DNA of 7,760 nt from Candidatus Gastranaerophilales bacterium. GTDB taxonomy: Bacteria; Cyanobacteriota; Vampirovibrionia; Gastranaerophilales; Gastranaerophilaceae. The DNA lies in the NCBI GenBank assembly GCA_944326625.1, contig CALVER010000057.1, forward strand, positions 1 through 7,760. The letters run 5' to 3'. The translations under genes were made by a program, and so were the position numbers. Below, piece after piece: positions 1 to 5,713 of the stretch; the stretch's first letter is position 1, and the number at the start of each line of letters is the position of its first letter. The notes beneath the pieces are model-generated. The model had not been told where the DNA came from. It saw only the letters and a program-made list of their open reading frames with translations, and searched no databases.

Positions 1-25
1 CATCATTGCGTTTCTCAATTGGTAA

Positions 26-50
26 GATCCCGAAATAAATTCGGGATGAC
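26..50. repeat. Short hairpin repeat, ATCCCGAA stem
   Basis: ATCCCGAA (27-34) pairs perfectly with TTCGGGAT (40-47) around a five-base loop, followed by GAC. Elements of the form GATCCCGAA...TTCGGGATGAC are a recurrent class of intergenic palindromic repeat in several bacterial genomes. The assignment to such a class rests on the sequence form. It has no T-tract, so it does not look like a terminator. Confidence 0.55.
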
Positions 51-58
51 GTTTCTCT

Positions 59-100
59 GTCATTACGAGGAGTGTGCAGAGCACACGACGTGGTAATCCC
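59..100 (+). repeat. Interspersed palindromic repeat, copy A (forward)
   Basis: The copy begins GTCATTACGAGGA and ends GACGTGGTAATCCC. Its centre is a perfect hairpin, GTGTGC (72-77), loop AGA, GCACAC (81-86). The outer ATTAC (62-66) pairs with GTAAT (93-97), so the whole unit can fold. This matches the widespread GTCATTGCGAGGA...GTGGCAATC type of bacterial interspersed repeat, here with A in place of G at one paired site on each side. Confidence 0.75.
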
Positions 101-163
101 ATTAAATTCCAACGACTTTGCGATTGCCTCAGTTTTCCTATTACATGTTACTGTTTCACAACC

Positions 164-203
164 TTGCGATTGCCACGGTCGCTCCGCTCCCTCGCAATGA
201 CAT
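164..203 (-). repeat. Interspersed palindromic repeat, copy B (reverse)
   Basis: Read on the minus strand this unit starts GTCATTGCGAGGGAGCGG and ends with GTGGCAATCGC, the canonical form of the family seen in copy A. Outer arms ATTGC and GCAAT pair. A partial duplicate of its end, TTTGCGATTGCC, lies at 117-128, 47 bases to the left, suggesting a fragment of a further copy. It is the first of three reverse-oriented units spaced about 60 and 57 bp apart. Confidence 0.75.
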
Positions 204-233
204 GGCAAGGCACACGAATATTGTCTTACATTG

Positions 234-262
234 TGTCGTGCCTTTGGCACCTCGCAATGACA
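234..262 (-). repeat. Interspersed palindromic repeat, copy C (reverse, shortened)
   Basis: On the minus strand the unit reads TGTCATTGCGAGGTGCC and continues through a perfect stem: plus-strand GTGCC (238-242), loop TTT, GGCAC (246-250). The terminal GTGGCAATC arm present in copies A and B is missing or degraded. The distance from the CTCG core of copy B to that of copy C is 60 bp. Confidence 0.65.
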
Positions 263-286
263 GAGAAAATATTACCAATATTGTTA

Positions 287-319
287 GCATGGCTACGTGC
301 GTAGCACCTCGTAATGACA
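287..319 (-). repeat. Interspersed palindromic repeat, copy D (reverse)
   Basis: On the minus strand the unit starts GTCATTACGAGGTGC. The stem is GCTACG (292-297), loop TG, CGTAGC (300-305). It shares the CACCTCG(C/T)AATGACA block with copy C 57 bp to the left, and the preceding word AATATTGT is also repeated (217-224 and 277-284). Copies C and D therefore look like degenerate tandem units. A loose further fragment, TGTCATTCCTCTC, follows at 331-343. Confidence 0.65.
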
Positions 320-420
320 TGGAATTATTGTGTCATTCCTCTCAGATTAATCAATGAAACAACTTATTCCCTTATTACCCTATTCCCTTTAAAAACGTAG
401 GTCAGATTTACTAAACCGAC

Positions 421-455
421 AGAAAAATAAATAAGGCGGATTAAATATCCGCCTT
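421..455 (-). terminator. Intrinsic terminator closing the minus-strand block
   Basis: AAGGCGGAT (433-441) pairs perfectly with ATCCGCCTT (447-455) around a five-base loop. Read on the minus strand, the stem is followed by an AT-rich T-rich tail (TTATTTATTTTTC). It lies 13 bases beyond the stop of the 51-codon ORF, which argues that this ORF is the last part of a real minus-strand transcript. Plus-strand T-tract is only four bases, so minus is the likely direction. Confidence 0.8.
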
Positions 456-468
456 TTAAAAACTCTCC

Positions 469-624
469 TTATTTTACGGCTCTTAGTCTGCCTTGAATCC
501 CTGCGTCCGCATTTATTGCATTCGCATTCATTAACGCCATAGACCGGCGCTTTCTCGCTCCTCTTAATATAAATTCAACACTGTCGCTTATATTGCACGA
601 AGGTTGCGAAATCTTTTTTAGCAT
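469..624 (-). CDS. Small basic hypothetical protein (51 aa)
   Basis: I do not recognise this protein. The frame runs ATG (624-622) to TAA (471-469), 51 residues starting MLKKISQPSC and ending GRLRAVK. A strong ribosome site, AAGGAG, sits six bases before the ATG, and a perfect intrinsic terminator follows 13 bases after the stop. Together these are good signs of a real gene despite its size. About ten Arg/Lys against three acidic residues make it strongly basic, with a cluster RGARKRRS at residues 21-28 and an Ala/Asn/Met-rich second half. There is no signal peptide or membrane helix. It starts 91 bases after the transporter's stop, so it may share that transcript. A nucleic-acid-binding role would fit the charge but is speculation. 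Confidence 0.6.
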   Translation of the reverse strand: MLKKISQPSCNISDSVEFILRGARKRRSMALMNANAINADAGIQGRLRAVK

Positions 625-715
625 GTGACACTCCTTATAATTACATTTTAATTATCGGAGTGCCTGCTGATTATCTTTAATATTTTCGATTATTTGTAAA
701 TATTTTTTTACATTA

Positions 716-1987
716 TTAGAAAAGAATTCCGGCGATAGTTGCGGACATATAGCAGGTAAGCGTTCCGCAGATAAGCGCTCTGACGCCGAGCCGCGCAAGA
801 TTTTTACGCTGGTTCGGGGCAAGTTCGCCGATACCGCCCAGCTGAATAGCAATAGAGCCGAAATTACCAAAGCTGCACAGCGCAAAACTTGCTATCAAAA
901 AGCTTTTATCGGACAAAGCAACAGGTAAATGCGTCAAATCAACATACGCAACCATTTCGTTCAAAACGAGTTTTGTGCCCATAAGACTTCCGACAGTCGT
1001 TGCCTCGCCAAGCGGCACCCCCATTAAAAACGCAAATATAGCAAAAATTTCGCCCAAAATCATTTTTAATGACAAATGCGCTAAATCCATTCCCAAAAAC
1101 GAATTTATATGCAGATATTTAACGATTAAGCTTCCGACGCCGCCCAGAACCCAGTCAATCATAGCAACAAGTGCTACAAGCGCCAAAATCATTGCCGTAA
1201 CGTTAATCGCAACTTTCATACCCTCTGAGGCGCCTGCGGAAATTGCATCAAAAACATTCGCATGCGTTCTTTTCCTTTTGCTGAAACTAACCTGAAAATT
1301 TTCACTTGTCTCGGGCGTGTTTACTTCAGGGTAAACTATTTTTGAAATTACCAGAGCCCCCGGAGCTGCCATTATTGAAGATGCAAGAATATACTGCGCC
1401 GGAATTCCCATACCTATATATAAAGGCATTGTTGCGCCCGAAATACACGCCATGCTTCCGGCCATTGAGGCAAGAAGCTCGGAACGCGTAAGCTTCGGCA
1501 AATACGGTTTTATCATAATCTGTGCCACAATCTGCCCCACAAACGCACTGGCAACATTCGACAACGCCTCCGCTCCCGATACTGACATTAATTTGTTCAT
1601 GCCTTTGCCCAAAACCGCTACAATACGCTGCATTATGCCGTAATAGTAAAGCATGTTAACCAAAATCATCATAAAGATTATGGAACTTATTAACTGCAGT
1701 GCAAAAATCTGTCCGCCGTTCGCAAGCTCCCACTTGCCGTCCATAAGTCCGCCAAATACAAATTGGCCGCCCTCTTTTGCAAATTCAAGAATTTTCTGGA
1801 TGAATTTCCCGATTGCAAGAAATAAAGACCTTCCTAACGGCACCTTAAACACAAATATCGCCAGCAATATCTGTAATATAAAGCCCGTCACAACGGTTTT
1901 GTAATTAATAGCTTTTCTGTTGTTTGACATCAAATATGCAATGCCGAAAATCAGTATTATCCCGAAAATTCCAAAAAATCTTTCCAT
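716..1987 (-). CDS. CNT/NupC-family nucleoside transporter
   Basis: The 423-residue polytopic membrane protein is a concentrative nucleoside transporter homologue, expected to import nucleosides with H+ or Na+. Length is typical for bacterial NupC proteins. Landmarks in order: hydrophobic N-terminal helices (about 1-50), GGQFVFGGL (73-81), SGAEALSNVASAFVGQ (137-152), NVTAMILALVALVAMID (262-278), MGVPLGEA (322-329) with Glu328, KLVLNEMVAYVDL (339-351), and GNFGSIAIQLGGIG (374-387) with Asn375 and Ser378. Glu328, Asn375 and Ser378 match the ribose-contact residues of characterised CNTs. The first hairpin motif is unusual: GQ(S/T)E of the family is GQIV here (151-154), so the conserved acidic base-contact residue is missing. 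Start chosen at ATG 1987 with AAGGG upstream. It begins just after the terminator of the GT5 gene and probably has its own promoter. Exact substrate is uncertain. Confidence 0.9.
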   Translation of the reverse strand: MERFFGIFGIILIFGIAYLMSNNRKAINYKTVVTGFILQILLAIFVFKVPLGRSLFLAIGKFIQKILEFAKEGGQFVFGGLMDGKWELANGGQIFALQLISSIIFMMILVNMLYYYGIMQRIVAVLGKGMNKLMSVSGAEALSNVASAFVGQIVAQIMIKPYLPKLTRSELLASMAGSMACISGATMPLYIGMGIPAQYILASSIMAAPGALVISKIVYPEVNTPETSENFQVSFSKRKRTHANVFDAISAGASEGMKVAINVTAMILALVALVAMIDWVLGGVGSLIVKYLHINSFLGMDLAHLSLKMILGEIFAIFAFLMGVPLGEATTVGSLMGTKLVLNEMVAYVDLTHLPVALSDKSFLIASFALCSFGNFGSIAIQLGGIGELAPNQRKNLARLGVRALICGTLTCYMSATIAGILF

Positions 1988-2019
1988 TTTAACCCTTAAT
2001 AAAACTCTTTCACAAATTT

Positions 2020-2025
2020 ATTATA
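2020..2025 (-). promoter_or_regulatory. Candidate -10 box for the nucleoside transporter
   Basis: A perfect TATAAT on the minus strand lies 32 bases upstream of the transporter ATG, giving a short leader with the AAGGG ribosome site. No good -35 is seen at 16-18 bp spacing (TATATT at 17). That position falls inside the upstream gene's terminator hairpin, so terminator and promoter overlap physically. Confidence 0.5.
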
Positions 2026-2026
2026 C

Positions 2027-2061
2027 AAAAAACAAGGCGCATAATATACGCCCTGTTTTTT
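2027..2061 (-). terminator. Intrinsic terminator of the GT5 glycogen synthase gene
   Basis: On the minus strand ACAGGGCG pairs with CGCCTTGT (one G-U pair) across a short AT loop and is followed by six T residues. It begins 22 bases after the stop at 2083-2085. On the plus strand the same stem has one A-C mismatch, so the minus direction is favoured, although the plus strand also has six T. Confidence 0.85.
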
Positions 2062-2082
2062 AAATGTGATAAAAGTTAATGA

Positions 2083-4959
2083 TTATATGGCGGATGCAAC
2101 CGCAATATCGTCAAATTGCTTTCTTTCAAACCCTAATTTGTCCGTGTATTCGTAAATCGGGCCTTTTTTGCCTTTTTGAGCCCAGCTAAAGTCGACTTTC
2201 AGGTCATTTTGCACCATGTGTTTGTAATCTTCGGGTTTTTCATAGTACATTCTAAGTGCTTCGACAAGTTTGTTGTAGAAAGAATCTTCGGAAATATACG
2301 GAGCAAGGAACCCTGTTTTTCCGTCAACGACTGTATCGTGGAAACCGCCGGTATCAGTTGCGATAATCGGGGTGCCTTTTGCAAAGCATTCGCCCTGAGT
2401 TAATCCGCACGGTTCGTAAGTTGAAGGTGCGCAGAAGAATGTACTTGCAGACATAATAGCAGGGTTCGGCATGTTGCCCTTTAATGCGATAACATGGTCA
2501 AGCCGTGCTTTATTTGTGCCGTAATCAGGATTTTTTAAGTCATAAAGATATCCGAGTTCTTCTTCGCTTTCCGGCGGCCCGCCTACTATAAAGTAAGGCA
2601 TCGGTTTGCCGGGGAAAAGATTTTCCCAGTTGTCAAACAGTTTGAATATAGCGCCTTTCATAAGCAGCAAGCCTTTTTGTGAAGTTAATCTGTGCGCAAA
2701 TGAAATTAACGGCGCATTCATAAAGTCATCTTCAGAAATATTCATGTTTCCGACGTCAGGTCTTACGATTTCCGGTGCGTTCGGGTAATTTTTGTCAATC
2801 AGAACCGGTTTGATATAAGACTGATAGAAGCGTTTTTTGTTTTCGGCTCGCAGTTTCATAATCTTATTCATATCAGAATTCTGGTCGTATTTTTCAAGAA
2901 CAAGATCTTTTACGAAATTCTTTTTGGAAACCGCATTCATATCGACCTTATCTTTATCCAGACCGTTTACGATACCGGAGATGGTTCCGGTTGCTTCTCT
3001 GCGCCGGAGAAGCGGGTTGAGAATTCCGGATTGTGCGGGATCCGTAATGATTTCGTTTGTATAATTTTTAGAAACCGGCACAAACCAATCCGCGAGCGAA
3101 ACGCCGTTAAACAGGTGGTTAAAGTGCTTATCGGCCGTTCTGCGTTTCATAAGAACGGTATTGCACATATCGTCATTATCGCCCATTAACCCGCTGTGAG
3201 CGTTTTCGGTAATTGCGATTGCGTAGCTGTCATAGAGTGTATTTATAATATTTTCGGTTACTCTGTTTTTGCTCAAAAGGCTTCCTGAGCCGTCATTTGA
3301 CTTGCCCTGGCATCCGAGGTTATGCCCGATCATCAAAAGCGGCATATCTTTCAGAGCGTTGAAGGTATTTTTCGGAATTTCTCTGTAATTGTATTCCATA
3401 GGTGCTCTGTATCTCAAAAGGCTTGCCATTGAGCCTGCATGCCAGTCGTTCAAAATCATTGAATTCGGAGCTTCAAGGCTGTCGAATGCGCCCTGATCAA
3501 AGATTTCCATATCAGACACGCCTGACATGTCTTTTTCGCCGTTATTGAGCGCTGTATTAACTTTTAATTTAGCAAGTTTATAGACTGCTTTTGTAAATAA
3601 CGCGAATCTTTCGGTTTCTTCGGCGTTGGTAGTGGAATCGTAGATATTTTCGTTAAAGTAGTTGCCGCTTTTTACGAAAATAAGCTGTTTAAATTTTCCG
3701 GGAGCGCCTTCGACCGGTAATTCCGTCATATAGTATTCAATTTTTTCGGGTTTAGTTTCGCCGTTTCTGAAAACGTGGGTGGTGGTTTCGGCGAGTTTAG
3801 TGAGGTCAAATTTCTGACCGTTGTATTTGTATTCAAACTTATGGTTCGGGAGTTTTCTGAATTCAGACTGATTTTTCTTCAAATACATCGGGATAAAGGT
3901 CGGCATATCAATTCCGAGTTTTGTGAAGTTGTTTTGAAGATCAACAGGCACGACGCCGAGACCGCCGGTTTTTATGGGAGCGTATTCAGCGGTCAGAGAC
4001 CAGGTTGACGTAAGTTCGGGGAATTTTTCTTTGTAATTTTTTATATCCTGCAAAGTATCTTCGGCAGATCTGTCAAGACGCGTAATTGAGGCGTTTCTTA
4101 CTGCGGAAAGCGCCTCGTCGGATCTTGTCTGGTCAATTTTTTTGGCGTAATTAAGCACCTGTAACAAATTCAGGTCAAAATGTCTTACCGTATACATCTG
4201 CATAATAGGATTTAAGCCCATTTCAGTTGCCTTAAGCGCTTCATCCGCTCTGTTGTAGGCTTCGTTAATCCTTCCGTCCATTGACGCTGCCGTATTGCTG
4301 GCATTAGTTGCTATATCAACGGCGGATTGTGCTTTTGCATGAATATTTGATGCGAGGTTATAGGCGGCAGACGCGTTGTGAAGCGCTCTTTGCGGAAATT
4401 CCACCAGCTCGGAAGCCTGTTTTTCAGCCTCTGTTATCTCATCATCCGTAAGCCCGTTTTCTTTTAATTTGCCGCGGTTATTTTTTACGAATTCGCTTAT
4501 TCCCAGACCCGTACCTATACCTAAAAGGATTGTGGTAAGGTTCGCTTTTTTGGAAACAAGATCTTCCGCCGGCTTTTTAACTGATTTTACGGCTGTATCT
4601 ACCGCGGTTTTGACTTTTGAATCTATATCAAGCTTTGTCAATTGTTCTGTTACGCTGTCAAGGGATTTTTGGAGTTTGGCAGCTGTTTTGTTAATTCCTC
4701 TGCGGGAAGCCAGAATTGCCGTCGGTATTCCCAATATTGAAATCGCAAGCGCTGTTGCGCCGCCGTATTCTTTTACAAATGATGAAGAATGCTGAAAACT
4801 GTCTTTTTCCAAAGGTTTTTGCGGTGCAGGTGTTTCGGCCTGGATTTGTGCGGGCTTTTCTACCGGTTTTTGTTCTGACGGTGCGGTTTGAACACTTGAG
4901 AGATTTTGAAGCAGATTAGAGGATTCCCCTTTGAATGTAATTTTGTGAATAGACGGCAT
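2083..4959 (-). CDS. Glycogen/starch synthase (GT5) with long N-terminal extension
   Basis: The C-terminal 640 residues of this 958-residue protein are a GT-B glucosyltransferase of family GT5, which extends alpha-1,4-glucan from ADP- or UDP-glucose. Motifs in order: KTGGLGVV (330-337), NDWHAG (504-509), HNLGCQGK (546-553), GIVNGLD (662-668), HRLTSQKG (756-763; Arg757 and Lys762 at the donor-phosphate positions), YEPCGLTQ (848-855; catalytic-site Glu849), TGGFHDTV (870-877) and a final DFSW (923-926). The catalytic part is about 160 residues longer than E. coli GlgA, from scattered insertions. Residues 1-317 are extra: MPSIHKITFKG, a Pro/Gln/Glu-rich linker (about 25-55), hydrophobic segments at 66-84 and 140-154, and an Ala-rich helical, probably coiled-coil region (about 175-300). 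The start is supported by AAGGAGAAGGT before the ATG. GlgA-like activity is likely but the extension's role is unknown. Confidence 0.88.
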   Translation of the reverse strand: MPSIHKITFKGESSNLLQNLSSVQTAPSEQKPVEKPAQIQAETPAPQKPLEKDSFQHSSSFVKEYGGATALAISILGIPTAILASRRGINKTAAKLQKSLDSVTEQLTKLDIDSKVKTAVDTAVKSVKKPAEDLVSKKANLTTILLGIGTGLGISEFVKNNRGKLKENGLTDDEITEAEKQASELVEFPQRALHNASAAYNLASNIHAKAQSAVDIATNASNTAASMDGRINEAYNRADEALKATEMGLNPIMQMYTVRHFDLNLLQVLNYAKKIDQTRSDEALSAVRNASITRLDRSAEDTLQDIKNYKEKFPELTSTWSLTAEYAPIKTGGLGVVPVDLQNNFTKLGIDMPTFIPMYLKKNQSEFRKLPNHKFEYKYNGQKFDLTKLAETTTHVFRNGETKPEKIEYYMTELPVEGAPGKFKQLIFVKSGNYFNENIYDSTTNAEETERFALFTKAVYKLAKLKVNTALNNGEKDMSGVSDMEIFDQGAFDSLEAPNSMILNDWHAGSMASLLRYRAPMEYNYREIPKNTFNALKDMPLLMIGHNLGCQGKSNDGSGSLLSKNRVTENIINTLYDSYAIAITENAHSGLMGDNDDMCNTVLMKRRTADKHFNHLFNGVSLADWFVPVSKNYTNEIITDPAQSGILNPLLRRREATGTISGIVNGLDKDKVDMNAVSKKNFVKDLVLEKYDQNSDMNKIMKLRAENKKRFYQSYIKPVLIDKNYPNAPEIVRPDVGNMNISEDDFMNAPLISFAHRLTSQKGLLLMKGAIFKLFDNWENLFPGKPMPYFIVGGPPESEEELGYLYDLKNPDYGTNKARLDHVIALKGNMPNPAIMSASTFFCAPSTYEPCGLTQGECFAKGTPIIATDTGGFHDTVVDGKTGFLAPYISEDSFYNKLVEALRMYYEKPEDYKHMVQNDLKVDFSWAQKGKKGPIYEYTDKLGFERKQFDDIAVASAI

Positions 4960-4989
4960 ACCTTCTCCTTTTTTTACTCATAAAACGTC

Positions 4990-5009
4990 TGTCAAAAATT
5001 TTTTTGACA
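4990..5009. promoter_or_regulatory. Perfect palindrome with outward TTGACA on both strands
   Basis: TGTCAAAAA (4990-4998) and TTTTTGACA (5001-5009) are exact inverted copies separated by TT. Each arm contains a consensus -35 hexamer TTGACA, one on each strand, reading outward. On the minus strand no good -10 follows at 17 bp (the ribosome site is there). On the plus strand only a weak TAAACA follows at 16 bp. It may therefore be an operator or a hairpin in the GT5 leader rather than two promoters. Confidence 0.45.
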
Positions 5010-5019
5010 CAATTGACGC

Positions 5020-5038
5020 AACAAATAAACAATTTGTT
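5020..5038. promoter_or_regulatory. Inverted repeat AACAAAT-N5-ATTTGTT
   Basis: AACAAAT (5020-5026) and ATTTGTT (5032-5038) are perfect inverted copies around AAACA. It sits 61 bases upstream of the GT5 start and 148 bases upstream of padR. Its size and symmetry suit a dimeric winged-helix regulator such as PadR. The AT-only composition means that chance cannot be excluded. Confidence 0.35.
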
Positions 5039-5170
5039 ACAAAACACTAAAAGCATTTTTTTTATAACATAATGTATCCGGCATGTCAATTAATTAAGAT
5101 ACTGATACGGAATTGCCAAGCCCGTAGTAATCCTTTTGTGCCGGTAAATTTATCAGGCATTAAACATTCG

Positions 5171-5179
5171 TGTTATAAT
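5171..5179 (+). promoter_or_regulatory. Extended -10 promoter of padR, predicted leaderless start
   Basis: TGTTATAAT is a perfect extended -10 (TGn plus TATAAT at 5174-5179). Six bases (5180-5185) separate it from the ATG, so normal spacing puts the transcription start on the A of the ATG at 5186. No ribosome site exists before this ATG. A -35 is not evident, which is usual for extended -10 promoters. Confidence 0.65.
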
Positions 5180-5185
5180 AAAATT

Positions 5186-5713
5186 ATGATAGAGTTAATG
5201 ATATTATATGTGCTTTCCAAGCGCGAATTAACAATGTATTCGGTGCAAAAGTTTATTTTTGAGAACTTTGGCGCTTTTTCAAAGCCGAGTATCGGCGCTA
5301 TAAAGCCGGCTCTTGTGCGGCTTGAAAAACAAGAATGCCTCACTTCCCGCAAAATGATGTCCAACGGCGGCAAACTCTCTGTTTTTTATGCGATTACAAA
5401 AAACGGACTCGAAGAATTGAGACGGCTTATCCTCGAAAAATTAAGCGAAAATCCGCTTCAATTTTTCTCTAACGCACGTGTGAAGCTCTCCTGCGCATCC
5501 TTTTTGTCGAAAGATGAGTGCGCTGACCTGTTTTTTCATATCAAATCACTTGCCATGCAGCACAAATTTAACGCGGAAGCCGCTATTAACGACGAATACA
5601 ACCACCTTAGCTTTTATCAAAGAATTATTCTCGATAATACGATTTGCGAATATGCCAATTTTATAACTATTCTGGAAGGTTTGGAAAAAGAAAATGCCGG
5701 CAGCAGTAAATAG
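5186..5713 (+). CDS. PadR-family transcriptional regulator
   Basis: The 175-residue protein has the PadR fold order. A winged helix-turn-helix occupies about residues 1-80, starting IELMILYVLSKRELTMYSV, with recognition-helix region SIGAIKPALVRLEKQECL (35-52) and wing GGKLSVFYAITKNGLEEL (61-78). A helical C-terminal region (about 85-170) of the type used for dimerisation follows. PadR proteins bind DNA as dimers, usually as repressors released by a small molecule, and the ligand cannot be told here. The frame stays open upstream to an ATG at 5072, but those 38 codons do not resemble the family, and the extended -10 lies inside them, so the start at 5186 is preferred. The last 20 bases overlap the radical-SAM gene. 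It is divergent from the GT5 gene, which is a candidate target. Confidence 0.8.
   Translation: MIELMILYVLSKRELTMYSVQKFIFENFGAFSKPSIGAIKPALVRLEKQECLTSRKMMSNGGKLSVFYAITKNGLEELRRLILEKLSENPLQFFSNARVKLSCASFLSKDECADLFFHIKSLAMQHKFNAEAAINDEYNHLSFYQRIILDNTICEYANFITILEGLEKENAGSSK

Larger units (their letters stand above)
1..432. other. Gene-free region rich in palindromic repeats
   Basis: No credible coding sequence is visible here. The two open frames present on the plus strand run through repeat copies, lack ribosome sites and encode low-quality peptides. Bases 1-345 are mostly interspersed repeat copies, listed separately. Bases 346-432 hold a pyrimidine-rich stretch with reiterated TTATTCCC/TTACCC-like words (362-391) and then plain AT-rich sequence leading into the terminator. 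The stretch probably lies beyond the end of the minus-strand transcript, where repeat insertion would be tolerated. Confidence 0.7.
4960..5185. promoter_or_regulatory. Divergent intergenic region between GT5 gene and padR
   Basis: This 226-bp AT-rich region must carry the GT5 promoter (minus) and the padR promoter (plus). The GT5 ribosome site occupies 4962-4972. Two perfect inverted repeats, at 4990-5009 and 5020-5038, lie in its left half, and an ACATAATGT palindrome lies at 5067-5075. PadR proteins commonly bind inverted repeats near their own or neighbouring promoters, so it is a sensible place for an operator, but no site was matched to a known consensus. Confidence 0.5.

Noticed and set aside
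1..345. CRISPR array
   Set aside because: The units are palindromic, in mixed orientation and diverged, with no constant repeat plus unique spacer pattern and no cas genes.
74..357. Two overlapping plus-strand open frames of 76 and 79 codons
   Set aside because: They run through several interspersed repeat copies, have no ribosome site, and their repeated peptide words (such as LAMT, PRND) come from the repeat itself.
695..712. TGTAAA...TTTACA inverted repeat just past the transporter stop as a terminator
   Set aside because: The stem is six weak A/T-rich pairs with no following T-tract; a far better terminator exists at 421-455.
652..885. Minus-strand open frame of 77 codons with a signal-peptide-like start
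   Set aside because: It overlaps the transporter's conserved C-terminal coding sequence in another frame, where the transporter motifs are clear; the apparent signal peptide is a by-product of the hydrophobic gene.
4469..4795. Plus-strand 108-codon open frame antisense to the GT5 gene
   Set aside because: It is antisense to the Ala-rich coding region, has no ribosome site and shows no recognisable family features.
5072..5185. Upstream extension of padR to an ATG at 5072
   Set aside because: The 38 extra residues do not resemble a PadR N-terminus, there is no ribosome site, and the extended -10 promoter lies inside the extension.
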